DNA from: Elysia chlorotica
Taxonomy: Eukaryota > Mollusca > Gastropoda > Plakobranchidae
Length of the DNA stretch: 64,000 bases
Assembly (NCBI GenBank): GCA_003991915.1
Contig: RQTK01000090.1
Coordinates: forward strand, 449,070 to 513,069
Direction: 5' to 3'
Position 1 is the first letter of the stretch, and each line of letters starts with the position of its first letter. Below, in pieces: positions 10,751 through 24,726 of the stretch. A model generated the notes under the pieces. It was not told the origin of the DNA and ran no database searches. It was given only the letters and a program-made list of their open reading frames with translations. Position numbers and translations under genes: made by a program.

Positions 10751-11912
10751 CTAGATAAAAAGAGGACAGATAGCTACACCTAGTAATATGCAAGGGAGAA
10801 AAAAATTTAAAATAGGTGTTATTCAGCTCTTAGAATACAAAACGATACACAGACGTAGGCCTTGCATATTGATAACCAGGCTCTACTGCGACATTCACAT
10901 TTAATTGACTACACCTAGTAAGAAAAGAGGTTTACAAAAAATGTCATTCATATCTTAATTACATGTAATGCAATCGTAGTTAGCAAAGGGATTTGTGAAG
11001 CAACTAGAGTGAATATGGCATACGTCGGATTTAGGACTTTTTGTGTTTTTTATGCTTCAAATACACTTTAAGAGATTGAAAAAAAAGCCTTTTTGTATAC
11101 TTACTGGAACAAGAATTACTCTTTTATTTGAAATATTACGATTATCAATGTAAAGTAGTTTTACAAGCGCTTTGAGCCGGCTATGCTGGGATTAAGCGCT
11201 TAAAAATGATCTTCATTATTACAATTTTAAAAAGAAGCTAAAGCGTAGGCCGCAATCTGTGCCTGATTTGCTCTGTTTGCCTCTTATTTTCTTCTTATTT
11301 CAACTGAGCCCTCCTTGTGTTTTTTTTTTAATCTCTGTCTATTCCCAGTGCGATTTCTTTTCTAAGAAATATGTAAGAATATAAAGCAGAGAAGTAAATG
11401 ATTGAGAGGAGTTATATAGGAGTTAAAGAAGAATTGTTGAGAAAAGAGAGTTGACAAAAGTTAAGCTGGTTTCCTCATGTACAACGTCAGCGGCAAGGCT
11501 ATATTGGTAAATAATATAAAACCCGAAAGGATTTTGGTTTTGAGGGCAAATACATAAGGCTGATGATAATAAAGTGTTACAAAAAAAGAGACAAAACAGT
11601 GATGGCAAAAACGCTAGAAAAAGAATTAGATGATTGAAAACATTTTTTTTTTCATTCCGGCATATTGTTTATCAGCTTCGACAATTATGTTTACTTTTTA
11701 TTTTCATCATATTTGACCGCGACAGACAGTAAATATAACCTCTTCATCTGTGGTTTGTAAACCTTTATATCCAAATCCGGATTAAATACGACAAAATAAT
11801 TAATTTTCCTTTCTGTCACAGCAATGTTGTATTGTAAAAATCCATTTTGTGACCTAGAATGCTCAGACATAATTATTAATTCAATTCTTTTGTTATTGAA
11901 ATAAGGTCATTC
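10751..11912. other. noncoding with one tail-like motif
   Basis: Nothing recognised except the 11158-11220 motif: ACAAGCGCTTTGAGCCGGC, GGGATTAAGCGCTTAAAAAT and an ATTATTAC end, the partner of 7098-7155. Confidence 0.4.
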
Positions 11913-11995
11913 TTTTCTATAGAGTAAAAGAAAGGTTAACAAATGGAGCAATGTTTTCTATAGAGTAAAAGAAAGGTTAACAAATGGAGCAATGT
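11913..11995 (+). repeat. 41-bp tandem duplication
   Basis: The unit starting TTTTCTATAGAGTAAAAGAA and ending GGAGCAATG occurs twice in succession with no visible differences, so the duplication is recent. Confidence 0.9.
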
Positions 11996-12008
11996 TAAAA
12001 GGTCTACA

Positions 12009-12502
<494 letters not shown>

Positions 12503-12505
12503 ATC

Positions 12506-13940
12506 TGTCCACCGTTAACATATCAAACTTATCTGACTTTTTAATACAAATGTCTTACCATTTAGCATCGTTACATTGTATCTCTATATAACCCACTTGG
12601 CAATTAAAACACCAACACAGCAATATTATTATACATAGGAAAAAAGATTCAGTTAGGAGAGCATCAACCTACAGAGAGGAGCGTGGAAAGCCTCATTTAC
12701 TCAAACCAAAGACAAAGATATATATATGATAATAATAGCAAATCAGTGTTTTTTCCTCTTTGCAAAGTTATGTATGTTTAACGGTTATTGCCCTTTGATC
12801 GAGTGTATAGGCTTTGGCAATTATGCAAACAGACATAGAGAATTGAATATTGTCCATTACTGAACAATAATTTTAAGTTGACATATTAAAGATTTCTTTG
12901 CTTCATAAGATGTTCCAAATTTGAAATAACATCTTCTAAGATTTTCTTAGCGTGTTCAGAGTGTTGAACTTGGGGGACATTTTAAGTGTCAATTTCCTCT
13001 AATCTCAAATGGTCAAAAGTAAAAAAATTAAATATCTTGCTGGAGAAGGGGGGGGGGGGGGGGAGGATTCACTGTGTAGATTTGGCACTCAGGCTTGGCC
13101 TTATGGTTGTTCAATATTCTCGAACTGCTTCATAAAGTACATGTTTTAATAATAGGTATATAAACATGTATCATATAATTTAGCAAAACACTATAGAACT
13201 AAAGTGAAACAAGTCGAAATCAGATCGTTCAATATTTATTCAATTAAAAAAATCAGAAAATATAAATCAATACTTCTTCAATAGATATTTAGGAAGCACA
13301 ACAATTTGCAAATGTTACTTAATTTAATATAATGTTAAGCAATTAAACATTTGAGATAACATAAGCCTTTATTATCCCAAAGGGATTGTTTCTTCTGTCT
13401 TACTTATAACTTTAATTCAATTTATCAACTTCAAAACATATGCGACGGACATTTAAACATTTTACACACATCTGTAGCACGGTTGCAATTATTTGTACAC
13501 ACTGTCACACAAACATATGGAGAAATATACCTTGAAATTACGCATCTACAAACACACAACATTTCACTATTAATTCTGTATCCCTTGTAAAAACGAAGGG
13601 GGATTTTCCTTTGCTTCGCTCTTTGTAAAAAGAATTTGTGCGGTTGATAGCACCACAAAATGTGCTGTCACCATAACGAACATCTCTATTGCCTTTTCTA
13701 ACCGTGTTTGTTGACACTGACACTGACACCCGGATAGACTACAAACTTGAACAAAGAGAGGCTACTCTGAGAGTATCCTCTGTAAAATCATGGAGTTGAA
13801 TTTCTTAACATTTATGTCTTTTGTCCAAACTTTCTTGAGCCTTTGGTGGCATTATCTAATCCTATACAACTTGCTATATGAGTTGATTGATTTAAACTCC
13901 ATTATTGTTTATGCTTTGCGAAAAAAAAACTAAGATATCG
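12506..13940. other. noncoding, nothing recognised
   Basis: Holds a G-run near 13047-13064 inside a purine-rich patch. Minus-strand frames at 13431-13729 overlap each other and show no motif. Confidence 0.35.
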
Positions 13941-14039
13941 TAAGAAATGTGAATTATGATTACAAAAAAAAAAATGAAATTTACCGTTTGTTTCCGAAAT
14001 TTGTGTTGTTTTTTTCTTCTCGTTTTTTTCTTCGCCTGT

Positions 14040-14172
14040 CTACCTCTCTATATAGCTGTCCGGTTGATTGTCTATCTCTCTTCCTTTTCTCTCTGTCTTT
14101 CTGTCTCTCTTTCTATCTCTATCTCTCGCTCGCTCTGTCTCATCTTGTTCTCTCTCTGTCTCTCTGCCTCTG

Positions 14173-14253
<81 letters not shown>

Positions 14254-14268
14254 CCCCCTTTCTCTCTC
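14040..14268 (+). repeat. CT-rich tract with pure (CT)n core
   Basis: Imperfect CT/CTGT sequence that becomes pure CT at about 14179-14251. Confidence 0.95.
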
Positions 14269-14500
14269 CCTTGAGAATGGAGAGCATGAAAGGGGAAAAT
14301 GTAGGACAGGATTATCTCTAACTCCGTGCGTAATCAATATATTATCTGTAGTTACGAGACCTCGAACAATGTAAAAATCTTGATGAATGACTTACTGCAC
14401 GCAATGCCTGCGCCACGTTCCACAATGGTCACCAAAAGGTCGCCTTTGGTCTTCTGATCTAAAAGGGCCGCATTATAATGGTGAATTAGGAACACATGGA

Positions 14501-14637
14501 ATTATTATTATTTTTATTATTATTATTATTGTTGTTATTATTATTATTGTTATTATTATTATTATTATTATTTTATTATTATTATTATTTATTAATTATT
14601 ATTATTATTATTATTATTATTGTTATTATTATTATTG
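14501..14637 (+). repeat. (ATT)n microsatellite
   Basis: ATT triplets with GTT and TTT interruptions. Confidence 0.95.
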
Positions 14638-14639
14638 TC

Positions 14640-16752
14640 CATCGAATATAGTCAAGCAAGTACACGTCTCCTAAATAGTTATAAAAATTCAAGTACACGC
14701 TATCCAAATATAACTGAGCATGTTATCAAACAGGTTAAATAAGTATACCCGTGGTCGACGATTGTAGAATGTGGACGCCATTGCGAAACCACCGATTGTC
14801 CTTTTAATCGTTTATGAGACAAAGCCGCTAACTCTCTCTGCCTCTTGAATCAATTACGTCCCTTTTCTCAGCTCAACGTAACAGCACTGCCTTTTGTTTA
14901 GGACGCGATAATTAACCCTTAGGCTGAGAGATGGTAGGAGTTCATAAAGAGGCGCAAGAGTTACAACCTAGATACCTGCACACAGAAGAATATTCTTCAG
15001 TGTTCCTACGAAGTTGCGATAATTTATATATTGACCAGCGCCGTATAGGATCCTCCAGGGGAACCTAGGAGAGGTGAAACCGGAGAGAGGGAGAGAGGAA
15101 GAGAACTCTCTCCTTCGCTCTATAGAGAACATAATGTATTCGTCCTCGAGCTATAGGAGAGAATTTAATATTACTACGGCTACCAAAATAATAACGCTAC
15201 TCAATGGTCTTTCATAACCGCCATCTTTGGGCGTGTCCAATGTATAATAGAGAGTACTGTCGTTTCACCACTATTTTCGGCGTCATAAGATTATAAATCA
15301 TTAATGCTACTTGCTTTTGTTGAAAATAGAAAGGAAAAATCCTTGATGAAACTTCACTTCACTTGTAACGGGGCAGGTTTTTTTTTATTGTTTAACTTGG
15401 GTCCAACGCGGGTGAGTTTTTCATGACTGTCCACCGAATCTGGCGTATGAATAAACATAAAAAGGGGATTGCGCTTTTTTTTAAAAAAAAATCAAAATCA
15501 AAAGTCAGCTTACTGAGATAGAAATGCTGTTTGTTAAAAATATATGTATAAGAAACATACAAATATTGACATAACTAGATGAAAACGGTCGAAATAATAT
15601 ATGTGAAGATTTACAACAACTAATTTGTTTTAAAAATGGTTTAGAATCATTCTCCATCGTCTTTTATCATTAGCAATAAATCTAGAATATGCAAAATTAA
15701 TACGATCATACAAAGAACATGTGTCACTGGAAATTCTTTAGTCAATTTTATAATTATAGTGAGAAAAAGTTTTATTCCAACAAACAATATTCATTATCTG
15801 AGTTCTTACTTTAATGATACATTATGACATGCGTATCTATACAAAGCACATGCACAAATTGTAAAAAATTTGCAACAAAGATGTGAAACAAAGCACATTA
15901 AACCGTTCCCAAAGGATCTGAGTTTACTTTTATTAAATGGATATTTTCCTATCACAGAAAGGTTACAGAGAATTACTTTTTGAAGCCTTTTCTTATTTGT
16001 TTTTTTCCTTTGTTTTTGGACAGTGGATTTATCAAGAGGGTGTAGACTAGAATTACATGGTGCAGTCTTGTTTAAATGAAAATTAAATGTCACACCGTCC
16101 AGATCATTTTCCTCTACTTTCTTATGAAAATCGTAATGATTTAGTTCTGTGGTAAAGCTTCTGAGAAACCATACAAATGCAACTAGCAGTCTGATTTGCT
16201 TGCTAGAAATTTAACTCATCGTGCTAAAAAGAAACCCGCAGTCGCAAAATCCAAATAAATGAATTCTGCTCCCCCTGTATAAAACAATAACGAATTGTCA
16301 GGGATAAAATGGATATAACCACATTACTTTTCACTTTTGTTTCACACAATCAACGTACATGAAGAATGTTGCATCGCCCGAGAAATGTTCTGTTCCTTCT
16401 CTAGTGTTTATAATTTTGAGAAAATTGAATCCGTATGTTTGTATATAAGTTTCTCATAGAGTTGTTCACCTGAAAAATTATTTCAAAACTTTCCATTATC
16501 CTACTGCATTGTCACTGTCATATGACATTGTTTTTGGTTTAGGTTATTTGATTAGGAATTATTCAGTTGCGCTTGTAATGAATCCGATATAAAGGATTAT
16601 ATGACTCAGAAATTTGAAAAAGATAGTGTGAGTAAAACTGCTGACAAAGTCAAAACTTGATTAAATCTGAGCAAAATATAAGAAAGATCGATAAAAAAAA
16701 ATAAATCAAGTTTTAAAACAAGGCACAAACAAATTGAAGGTAAGCTTTGGCC
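14640..16752. other. noncoding, nothing recognised
   Basis: No protein family recognised. A mildly GC-richer patch lies at 14750-15130. Confidence 0.35.
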
Positions 16753-16836
16753 AAACAAAGAATTATCCAAAACCTTCCTCAAACAAAGAATTATCCAAAA
16801 CCTTCCTCAAACAAAGAATTATCCAAAACTTTCCTA
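16753..16836 (+). repeat. 28-bp tandem repeat, three copies
   Basis: The unit AAACAAAGAATTATCCAAAA plus CCTTCCTC is repeated three times, with one substitution in the last copy. Confidence 0.9.
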
Positions 16837-18490
16837 CGCTGCGATGCCTATAATTGTGCAACTCAAAATGCATTCACTTAACTCTAGATTTCTATTTTCT
16901 ATTTCCAGATTCTGATATATACGTAATACGATTTTGGGTATGTTATTTAAATTTATCAGTCTTTTAAACTGTTTATACTTGAAGAAAAAAACAAGTATCG
17001 TGTTTTGTTCTGTTTTGCTTTTTCGTTTCCACGTTACTCTAATGTTTTGCATCCAAAAGTGCAATCCTGTTTCTGATTTAATGTGATTATGACTTTTGCG
17101 GGTATCATTGAAAACTTCGAATCGATTGTTGCTAAGTCATGATTTGACCAGTGAATACAGGCCAAGAGGCATAATATAAGGGTGACAGCCAAAAATATTA
17201 TGAAAATATTGCATTTACCCCTAGAATCTGGAGTCTAGACTGAAAAATAGGTAATAGAATCAAAATTATCTCCTTTCCATTGGTTATTTGCTGGGTTTAA
17301 ATATTTTCACTATTCAAAAAATTATGAGTTTTATACTTTAAAATGTGGTTGATTGGTTGCGTTTCTTACACTGTTTACTCAGAATGCCGGTGTTTACCTC
17401 ATGTCCGCGTTAAAGCATAGGGGGCGTTGTAAACAGGCCGAGGGCGTTTTTTTTTAATGAGGGTTTAATAAAAAAGTGAACAGTCTTGGTTCTTCTAGTG
17501 TCGTTGCCTAGAGTTAGCGAAAGCAGCACAACATTAGGCTACTGTTGTCATTAAATGTCATTTTCTGCTATTTGCTATTTCCCATTCATCTCTGGCAAAT
17601 TTTGTTTCTAAAGCATCTCTTAATTCAAGGAGACGTGTTATTTTTAGTGATAGTTTAGGAGAAGAAATATTTTTATACATCTCTACTTCCTTTCTTGTGG
17701 AGCTTTTTTCCTGTCAAGTGTCAACTTACCACTTTATTGTTTTCAGTGCATCTATTACAGGTTTGGTTTTAGACGGGTTTTATCCTACTTTTTGGCATGG
17801 AAGCAAAAGTGTTTAGATCGGTGGTGCTTACATAAAAATTAGTGTTATGAAAAAAATAACATCAGAACTATAGGGGCAGTTATAGAAATATGACAACATG
17901 ATACCATAAATATCACCTTAAAAGTAAAAGAGGGGAGAGAGAGATAGAGATAGAGATAGAGAGGGAGAGAGAGGGAGAGACAGGGGGGATAGAGGACTAT
18001 CAGAAAGAAATAGGTAGAAATAAAGAAACAAAACAAGAAATGGTAAAGTTAATATTCAAAAAGCAATTTTTTCAGACGCTATATTTCTGACAAGCATTCC
18101 TTGTGACTTCCTCTTAATTGCCATCTTCAAAAAGTAAGGATTTCCAAAAGTAATGTCTCTTTCTTTTAATGTAGAAAATTGTATCCTACCCGTCAACATA
18201 GTCCTAAATATGTTAATTTTAACATCTTCGGCTTGGCGGCTCACATATGTCCTGGCCAATTTCTTCATGCGGGGTTTCCTACCTTCATCTCCTGCTTAGT
18301 CTGCCTCCATTTCCTAGAGAATCCCTACGCAACGTCTCTTTTCCAATGAAGAGTTTACACTTGGAGGGGCTCTCTGAGCTAATGTATCTGGATGGGGACT
18401 AGACAGAAAACGATGCGACCGGCCCCCGGTTCAATCTCTATTCGAGATCTACATGCCGATTTAAATCTCCTGGCTGACGTAGTTACATCT
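16837..18490. other. noncoding, nothing recognised
   Basis: Includes a GAGATA/GGGAGA purine tract at about 17934-17992. Minus-strand frames at 16834-17064 and 18056-18268 have no family signature. Confidence 0.35.
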
Positions 18491-18493
18491 GTG

Positions 18494-18502
18494 AAAGAGA
18501 GG

Positions 18503-18596
<94 letters not shown>

Positions 18597-18601
18597 GAGA
18601 G
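18494..18601 (+). repeat. (GA)n microsatellite
   Basis: About 50 GA units with GGGA edges. Confidence 0.95.
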
Positions 18602-18862
18602 TGAGAAGCAGGGTAAACAAAGCGAGAGAGATTGACTTGAATAACCCTGAGCTTAAAAAGCAAAAAAGAACGCGTTCGCAACAAGATAGAGGAAGAAGTA
18701 TATTTTACATAGGCACTTGGTAAAAACGCATTTAAAGAGATAGACCGACAAAAATTGGAAAAAGTTTATGCATTGGAAAAAAACACGATTTACATAAACA
18801 AAGAAAGAAACATGAATTGTCTCTAGTTATCAAACTTATTAACTCTCCTTAAAACATAGTAA

Positions 18863-19056
<194 letters not shown>

Positions 19057-19264
19057 GATCTTTATAATGGTCATGCACATTATTATCATCATCTTCACCA
19101 TCCCCGTTAACATCACCATGATCTTGGTCTTCCTCTCTGCTTATTTCTTTCTTAATATAGTCTAAAATATTCAACTGTTGAAAGGTTTCAACCAAGGCGT
19201 CCAAAAATAGAAGGCCAATTCATCGAAATTGAAAGAAGTGAAAAGATTTTGGCTCACCAAAGAT

Positions 19265-19390
19265 AAAAATGATTTTATTTCCTTTAATTTTAAGCAAAGA
19301 TAGGACAGGGTGATACATAGACAGTATTTTTCAGCCCACACAATCAGCCCACACTGCAAAAAATGTAAAATGTCCTCGTGTGCGCACTAA
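19265..19390 (-). repeat. dispersed repeat, minus-strand copy
   Basis: Its reverse complement (AGTGCGCACACGAGGACATT, then TTTTTTGCAGTGTGGGCTGA, then TGTATCACCCTGTCCTATCT) matches 22499-22626 with scattered differences. No coding capacity. An unclassified interspersed repeat. Confidence 0.85.
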
Positions 19391-21200
19391 GCTTATTCTT
19401 TCTTTTTTTTTTTTATTCATAAATGATTGTATATTTGATATCTGCTGTTGCTAAACAACAATAGATGTGCAGTGCGATGCGAAGATGTTAAAATATTTAG
19501 CTCACTTTGATTCTTGTTGCAAGCTTATGTATACATGTATTTACCAAAATAAATGTGCACTGTTTTAGTTTGTTGATTTTGTTTTCGTGTTTTTGTGATT
19601 TTGTTTTTTGTCCCTCCGTGAATTTCTTGCCATCAAGAATGTAAACAATACATCGATCCAGCTTTCCTTTTACATGTAACAATCGAAACTTGACTCAGGA
19701 CCTCCCATCTAGGCACTATAACTATACCTTTAATGTATTAAAAAAAACTGCAACAGTTTAAGGAAACATATCGCCAAAAATGGCAACAAGAAATGGATAT
19801 TTCCAATTATGCCCTTATTAACACAAGCCTTGATTAGGCATGAGCTTATTCCACTCGATAAACGCTAACGCTTGGAATTTGGGAATGATAAATAATTATA
19901 AGCAACATAGTGATATTATAACAACACCCGCAACACTACAACGAAAAAGGTTGGTTGTTATTTCGATAGTCTTCATTGTACTGGGCTGTGAGATAAAATT
20001 GGTGGCGAAAAGACGATGCTGGATAACTGCAAGGAACTCGTAGAGGCTAAATGATCGACTCAGACACTATCCAGATAACTGCAGAGATATAGGCTTATTG
20101 ATGGATTCTTCGTTTTAAACGAACAGCTGTGAAAATACTAATTGTGTTGGGATTGAGACTCTTCTTTTAATGGTGTTAAAATTGCAGTTGTGCTGATTTT
20201 AACTCATGATTGTATAATTTGCGGTGAAGTGAACTCTGTCTAGATCTCTCCCCTTCTCCTTCTTTTTCTGTCTCTGTCTGTCTGTCTTTGTATGTCTGTC
20301 TCCATCTGTTTGTCTCTGTCTCTGTCTCATTCTCTGTCTCTGTCTTTCGCGTCTTTCTTTTACGGTCTCTTATGCGTTCTTTGTGAATCTAGCAATTTGC
20401 AACCGAGTCTCACTCATAATTAAAACATATTTTGGATTCCTATAATTCAAAAGCATTGATTTGAAAGGAAAGAGCTTATCTTTGTAAAAATCAGGGATAA
20501 TATCGTTGACTACCACGAAAGCTTTTGTCAAGAAACATGTCTCAGAGGCCTTCCATTTATCGAGTGGCCCAGAGTTTGGATAATCTGCAACATGCACTCA
20601 GATCACCTAGCTTTGTGAATGCCAATGCGAGGTACTTACTATTTGTTCAATGCACCTAGATCTAACAGAGGTAGACATCGTGAGGAAATGGACAGACATG
20701 GACAATAACAAGGATCTGATTATCTGCCTTCTTGTAATTATTGTCGACAGCATCATGGCGAGAAATTGATGCAAAGGACAGCAGATTAAAAGATGAGATG
20801 GTCCGTTTTGACTCTTTAGGTCGCTGTCAGATATAATGCGACCAACAGATTCCGGGTATATAGGCATTATCGGTTAATCCATTCTGAGGCCTTGACCCTG
20901 TATGGTATCATTCTAGCGATTTAGGAGACGTCAAACTTTGGGGTACCAATACGGAAAGACGAGTATGGAGATCCATAGTACAGACAGCCATACGGCCAGC
21001 AAACGTTTCTACATACGACGCTGGATTATAAGTAAGTAAGAAAGTAATTTCCTGTTTGAATCAAAAGATTCATTCACGCGAGAACCCTGATAATCTGAAA
21101 AGTGTATATATGTCTAAGAAATTATCCATGCATCAATGAATCAGACATCCCTGTCACAACCATATTCTGTGTGCCCAAGCAGCGCATTGGCATTTTATCC
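19391..21200. other. noncoding, nothing recognised
   Basis: Contains a TCTG/CTGT-rich tract at about 20244-20352. Two minus-strand frames at 20370-20867 show no recognisable domain. Confidence 0.35.
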
Positions 21201-21214
21201 CTTGCGAGGCTGAG

Positions 21215-21455
21215 GGGGCGCGGTGGCTCTGGGGTATAATATCGGCTTCCGACGCCAAAGGTCTGTGGTTCGAGCCCTGGCGATTTCGCCCTCTACTGGT
21301 TAGGTCGGTGTCAGTTTAATGTGATCGATTGAGACAGGAGTTATGGTATTCCCTCCCTGTCTTGTGTGTGGCAGCACATAAAATTGTCAGACGTCAGTTC
21401 ACAATAATTGCCTATTTAGTGCTGACGTTGGACGTTAAACCAAACTCAACTCAAG
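21215..21455 (+). mobile_element. tRNA-derived SINE, type A, nearly full length
   Basis: Head GGGGGCGCGGTGGCTCTGGGG, then ATCGGCTTCCGACGCC and the B-box-like GGTTCGAGCCC; body GGTTAGGTCGGTGTCAGT, TGAGACAGGAGTTATGGTAT and TGTGTGGCAGCACATAAAAT; tail TTGGACGTTAAACCAAACTC. Imperfect flanking repeats (CTTGCGAGGCTGAG at 21201-21214 and CTCGCAAGGCTGAG at 21458-21471) are the likely target site duplication. Confidence 0.9.
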
Positions 21456-21471
21456 TCCTCGCAAGGCTGAG

Positions 21472-21929
21472 ATTTTACCGAGTTATGTCCAAACCTTCTT
21501 GGTATTTTTTAAACTGTCTTATTGTGGATTATTTTTATCAGTGGTAGAAACAGTGGCAATGAGTTTTTGGAGGATAATGTTAAAAATGCCGTTGACAACA
21601 AAGACAAAAAAAGAAGCGAGACAAACAGAGAATCACGAAACGAAAGTCTCCTTTTATTGGTTACACAAAGAGAATTAGAAGGGAAATTAAAAAACCACCT
21701 TATCACTGTGGTAAAAACTGGAAGGAATACGAGGTAGATAGAGAGAATGATGGTAATTCTTGGTATTATCAGTAAAGCCATCTTCCCTCAGGTGCTCCTT
21801 GATCCCAAACGTGTTACTCCGCTACATTCGGAGGTCATCTATAAAGTTGGAAAATGTTTTTCTCTAAGTGTGAGCTAAAACTGCAATAGGAACAAGATTA
21901 TGTTTTTGAAAAGGATAACATTAATGAAA
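21472..21929. other. noncoding, nothing recognised
   Basis: Overlapping frames on both strands at 21509-21781 without a recognised domain. Confidence 0.3.
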
Positions 21930-22474
21930 TACACAAAATCAAACGTGATGCTCCACACAAACTCAAAGGTGATGCTCCACACAAACTCAAAGGTGATGCT
22001 CCACACAAACTCAAAGGTGATGCTCTACACAAACTCAAACGTCATGTTCCACAAAAATTCAAATCGTGATGCTCCACACAAACTCTAAGGTGATGCTCCA
22101 CACAAACTCGAACGTGATGCTCCACACAAACTCTAACGTGATGCTCCACACAAACTCAAACGTGATGCTCCACACAAACTCTAACGTGATGTTCCACACA
22201 AACTCAAACGTGATGCTCCACACAAACTCAAACGTGATGTTCCACACAAACTCAAACGTGATGCTCCACACAAACTCAAACGTGATGCTCCACACAAACT
22301 CTAAGGTGATGCTCCACACAAACTCTAAGGTGATGCTCCACACAAACTCTAAGGTGATGCTTAACACAAACTCAAAGGTGATGCTCCACACAAACTCAAA
22401 CGTGATGCTCCACACAAACTCAAACGTGCTGCTCCACACAAACTCTAAGGTGATGCTCCACACAAACTCAAACG
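21930..22474 (+). repeat. 24-bp minisatellite, block 1
   Basis: About 22 head-to-tail copies of GATGCTCCACACAAACTCAA plus ACGT. Variants interchange CAAACGTG, CAAAGGTG and CTAAGGTG. Because the period is a multiple of three, long frames stay open on both strands (an 8-residue repeat such as HTNSNVML on plus). Confidence 0.95.
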
Positions 22475-22498
22475 ACCATTTATGAATTTAAGAAAAAA

Positions 22499-22626
22499 TA
22501 GTGCGCACACAAGAACAGTTTACAAGAACATTTTTTGCAGTTTAGGCTGATTGTGTGGGTTGGAAAATACTCTCTAAGTATCACTCTGTCCTATTTTATG
22601 CTTAAAATTTAAAGAAAAATACAAGC
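22499..22626 (+). repeat. dispersed repeat interrupting the minisatellite
   Basis: The non-satellite segment between the two satellite blocks is a plus-strand copy of the element at 19265-19390. Shared landmarks include GTGCGCACAC, TTTTTTGCAG, GGCTGATTGTGTGGG and CTGTCCTAT. No clear target duplication; the satellite resumes out of register. Confidence 0.85.
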
Positions 22627-22630
22627 ACTT

Positions 22631-23611
22631 GTACACAAACTCAAACGTGATGCTCCACACAAACTCAAACGTGATGCAACACACAAACTCAAACGTGATG
22701 GCACACAAACTCAAACGTGATGCTCCACACAAACTCTAAGGTTATGCTCCACACAAACTCAAACGTGATGCTCCACACAAACTCAAACGTGATGCTGAAC
22801 ACAAACTCAAACGTGATGCTCCACACAAACTCTAAGGTGATGCCACACACAAACTCTAAGGTGATGTCACACACAAACTCAAACGTGATGCCACACACAA
22901 ACTCAAAGGTGATGCTCTACACAAACTCAAACGTGATGCCACACAAATTCAAACGTGATGCTCCACACAAACTCAAACGTGATGCCACACACAAACTCAA
23001 ACATGATGCCACACACAGACTCTATGGTGATGCTCTACACAAACTCAAAGGTGATGCTGGTGTGTTTGAGTTTCGTGATGCTCCACACAAACTCAAAGGT
23101 GGTGCTCCACACAAACTCAAACGTGATGCTCCACACAAACTCAAAGGTTGTGCTCCACACAAACTCAAACGTGATACTCCACACAAACTCAAACGTGATG
23201 CTGAACACAAACTCAAACGTGATGCCACACACAGACTCTAAGGTGGTGCTCCACACAAACTCAAATCGTGATGCCACACACAAACTCAAAGTTGATGCTC
23301 CACACAAACTCTAAGGGCATGCCACACACATACTCAAACGTGATGCTCCACACAAACTCTAAGGTGATGCTCCACACAAACTCAAAGGTGATGCCACACA
23401 CAAACTCAAAGGTGATGCTCCACACAAACTCAAACGTGATGCTCCACACAAACTCAAAGGTGATGCTCCACACAAACTCAAACGTGATGCTCCACACAAA
23501 CTCAAAGGTGATGCTCCACACAAACTCTAAGTTGATGCTCCACACAAACTCAAACGTGGTGCTCCACACAAACTCAAAGGTGATGCCACACACAAACTCT
23601 AAGGTGATGCT
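22631..23611 (+). repeat. 24-bp minisatellite, block 2
   Basis: About 41 copies of the same unit, more variable than block 1: several units read GATGCCACACAC, some are 22-23 bp, and one contains an inserted TGGTGTGTTTGAGTTTC at about 23058. Frames are again open on both strands because of the period. Confidence 0.95.
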
Positions 23612-24720
23612 TACAATATCAGAGACAAACAATGGAGCTAACACCCAAACTGGCACTCGGCCACTTGTAATTAAACAAGAACCAGTTTAGGTTTTAAGTA
23701 TGATATGTAGTGCTGTACATTACTTCGCCTACCGGAAGTGATATGTAACCATTAGCAATAACAAATTTGGAATCCTAATTAACCAGATACGGCCTTACAT
23801 TATACTTCATGACCCAATTTAGAGGCTATGAGTTCTAAGACTGTTTCAACTAGTCTATTTTTGTTTATTAACGAGCCGAAACGTCTTAGCGTCCTTTATT
23901 AGGAGATTATGGTCGGAAGTACAACATCGTTGTAGCTTACGACTCGTCGAAAGCTTTTCTTTATTCCATACTCTTAGGGCGAGTTTTAGTTACCACCACG
24001 TTGTACTTACGGATCTAATATTGTATGCAAATCGGATAATTAAATAGAACACGTTTATGCCAAAAAGTCACAGACTTCTTCAAAGCGTTTTAAAAGGACT
24101 AGTCAGAATGTTCAAAAGAAAAATAGATTGATATTGATAGTAAGTTTCTGTTATTATGGAGGAAAGGCGCTTTGGGTATTAAAGACTGGCTAATTTATTT
24201 GGAATATTCTAGAACTAATAATTACTTTATAATAATGCTTTCAAAGCTTATAACAACTTTCATATATTTTGAATTCAAGGTTTTTTTTAATCAGAGACTA
24301 TATAAGTATGTATGTACATTAGAAAAGACCTCTGACAGAAATCAAAGCATATTGAAAACCCGTCAGACTAATTGTGTGATTGTTTGTTCAAGAAGAACAG
24401 AAGCCAGAGAAATTTGGCATTCAATTATGTACAACGAAGATGGGTTCTTGTACAAAAAAATGTTCCGATACAGAAGAAAAGCCCTTATTTGAATTAACAG
24501 TCACAAATGTAAACAACATTTTTCCATTAACATTATTTTAATTTACACTGAAGACCTAAAAAATCTCTGAACCTTAAAAATGTCTCAAAACTAACTACCG
24601 GTAGTTAATAACAAACTTCATTTCACTTTTAAGTCCTCCATAAAGTAATTTCAGGCCTAAATGTGTTTTCACCTTAAATGCCAGGTCCAAACATAATTAA
24701 AATGGGAGTTCTATGCTGAA
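23612..24720. other. noncoding with one foldback motif
   Basis: An imperfect inverted repeat lies at 23917-24008. A 106-codon frame at 24172-24492 starts at TTG and matches nothing I know. Confidence 0.35.
23917..24008. repeat. short foldback motif, copy 1
   Basis: AAGTACAACATCGTTGTAGC near the left end pairs imperfectly with a right end reading CCACCACGTTGTACTT. The same layout occurs at 26103-26199. Confidence 0.5.
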
Positions 24721-24726
24721 TGCAAG

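Noticed and set aside
20370-20867. Two minus-strand frames suggesting a gene
   Set aside because: Neither contains a recognisable domain and no splice or start context links them.
21930-23611. CRISPR-like array
   Set aside because: Units abut without unique spacers and the window is eukaryotic; it is a minisatellite.
21930-23690. Long overlapping frames on both strands within the 24-bp repeat
   Set aside because: The repeat period is a multiple of three, so open frames are expected; frames are open on both strands and shift between units.
24172-24492. 106-codon plus-strand frame
   Set aside because: Begins at TTG, no recognised motif, composition similar to surrounding noncoding DNA.
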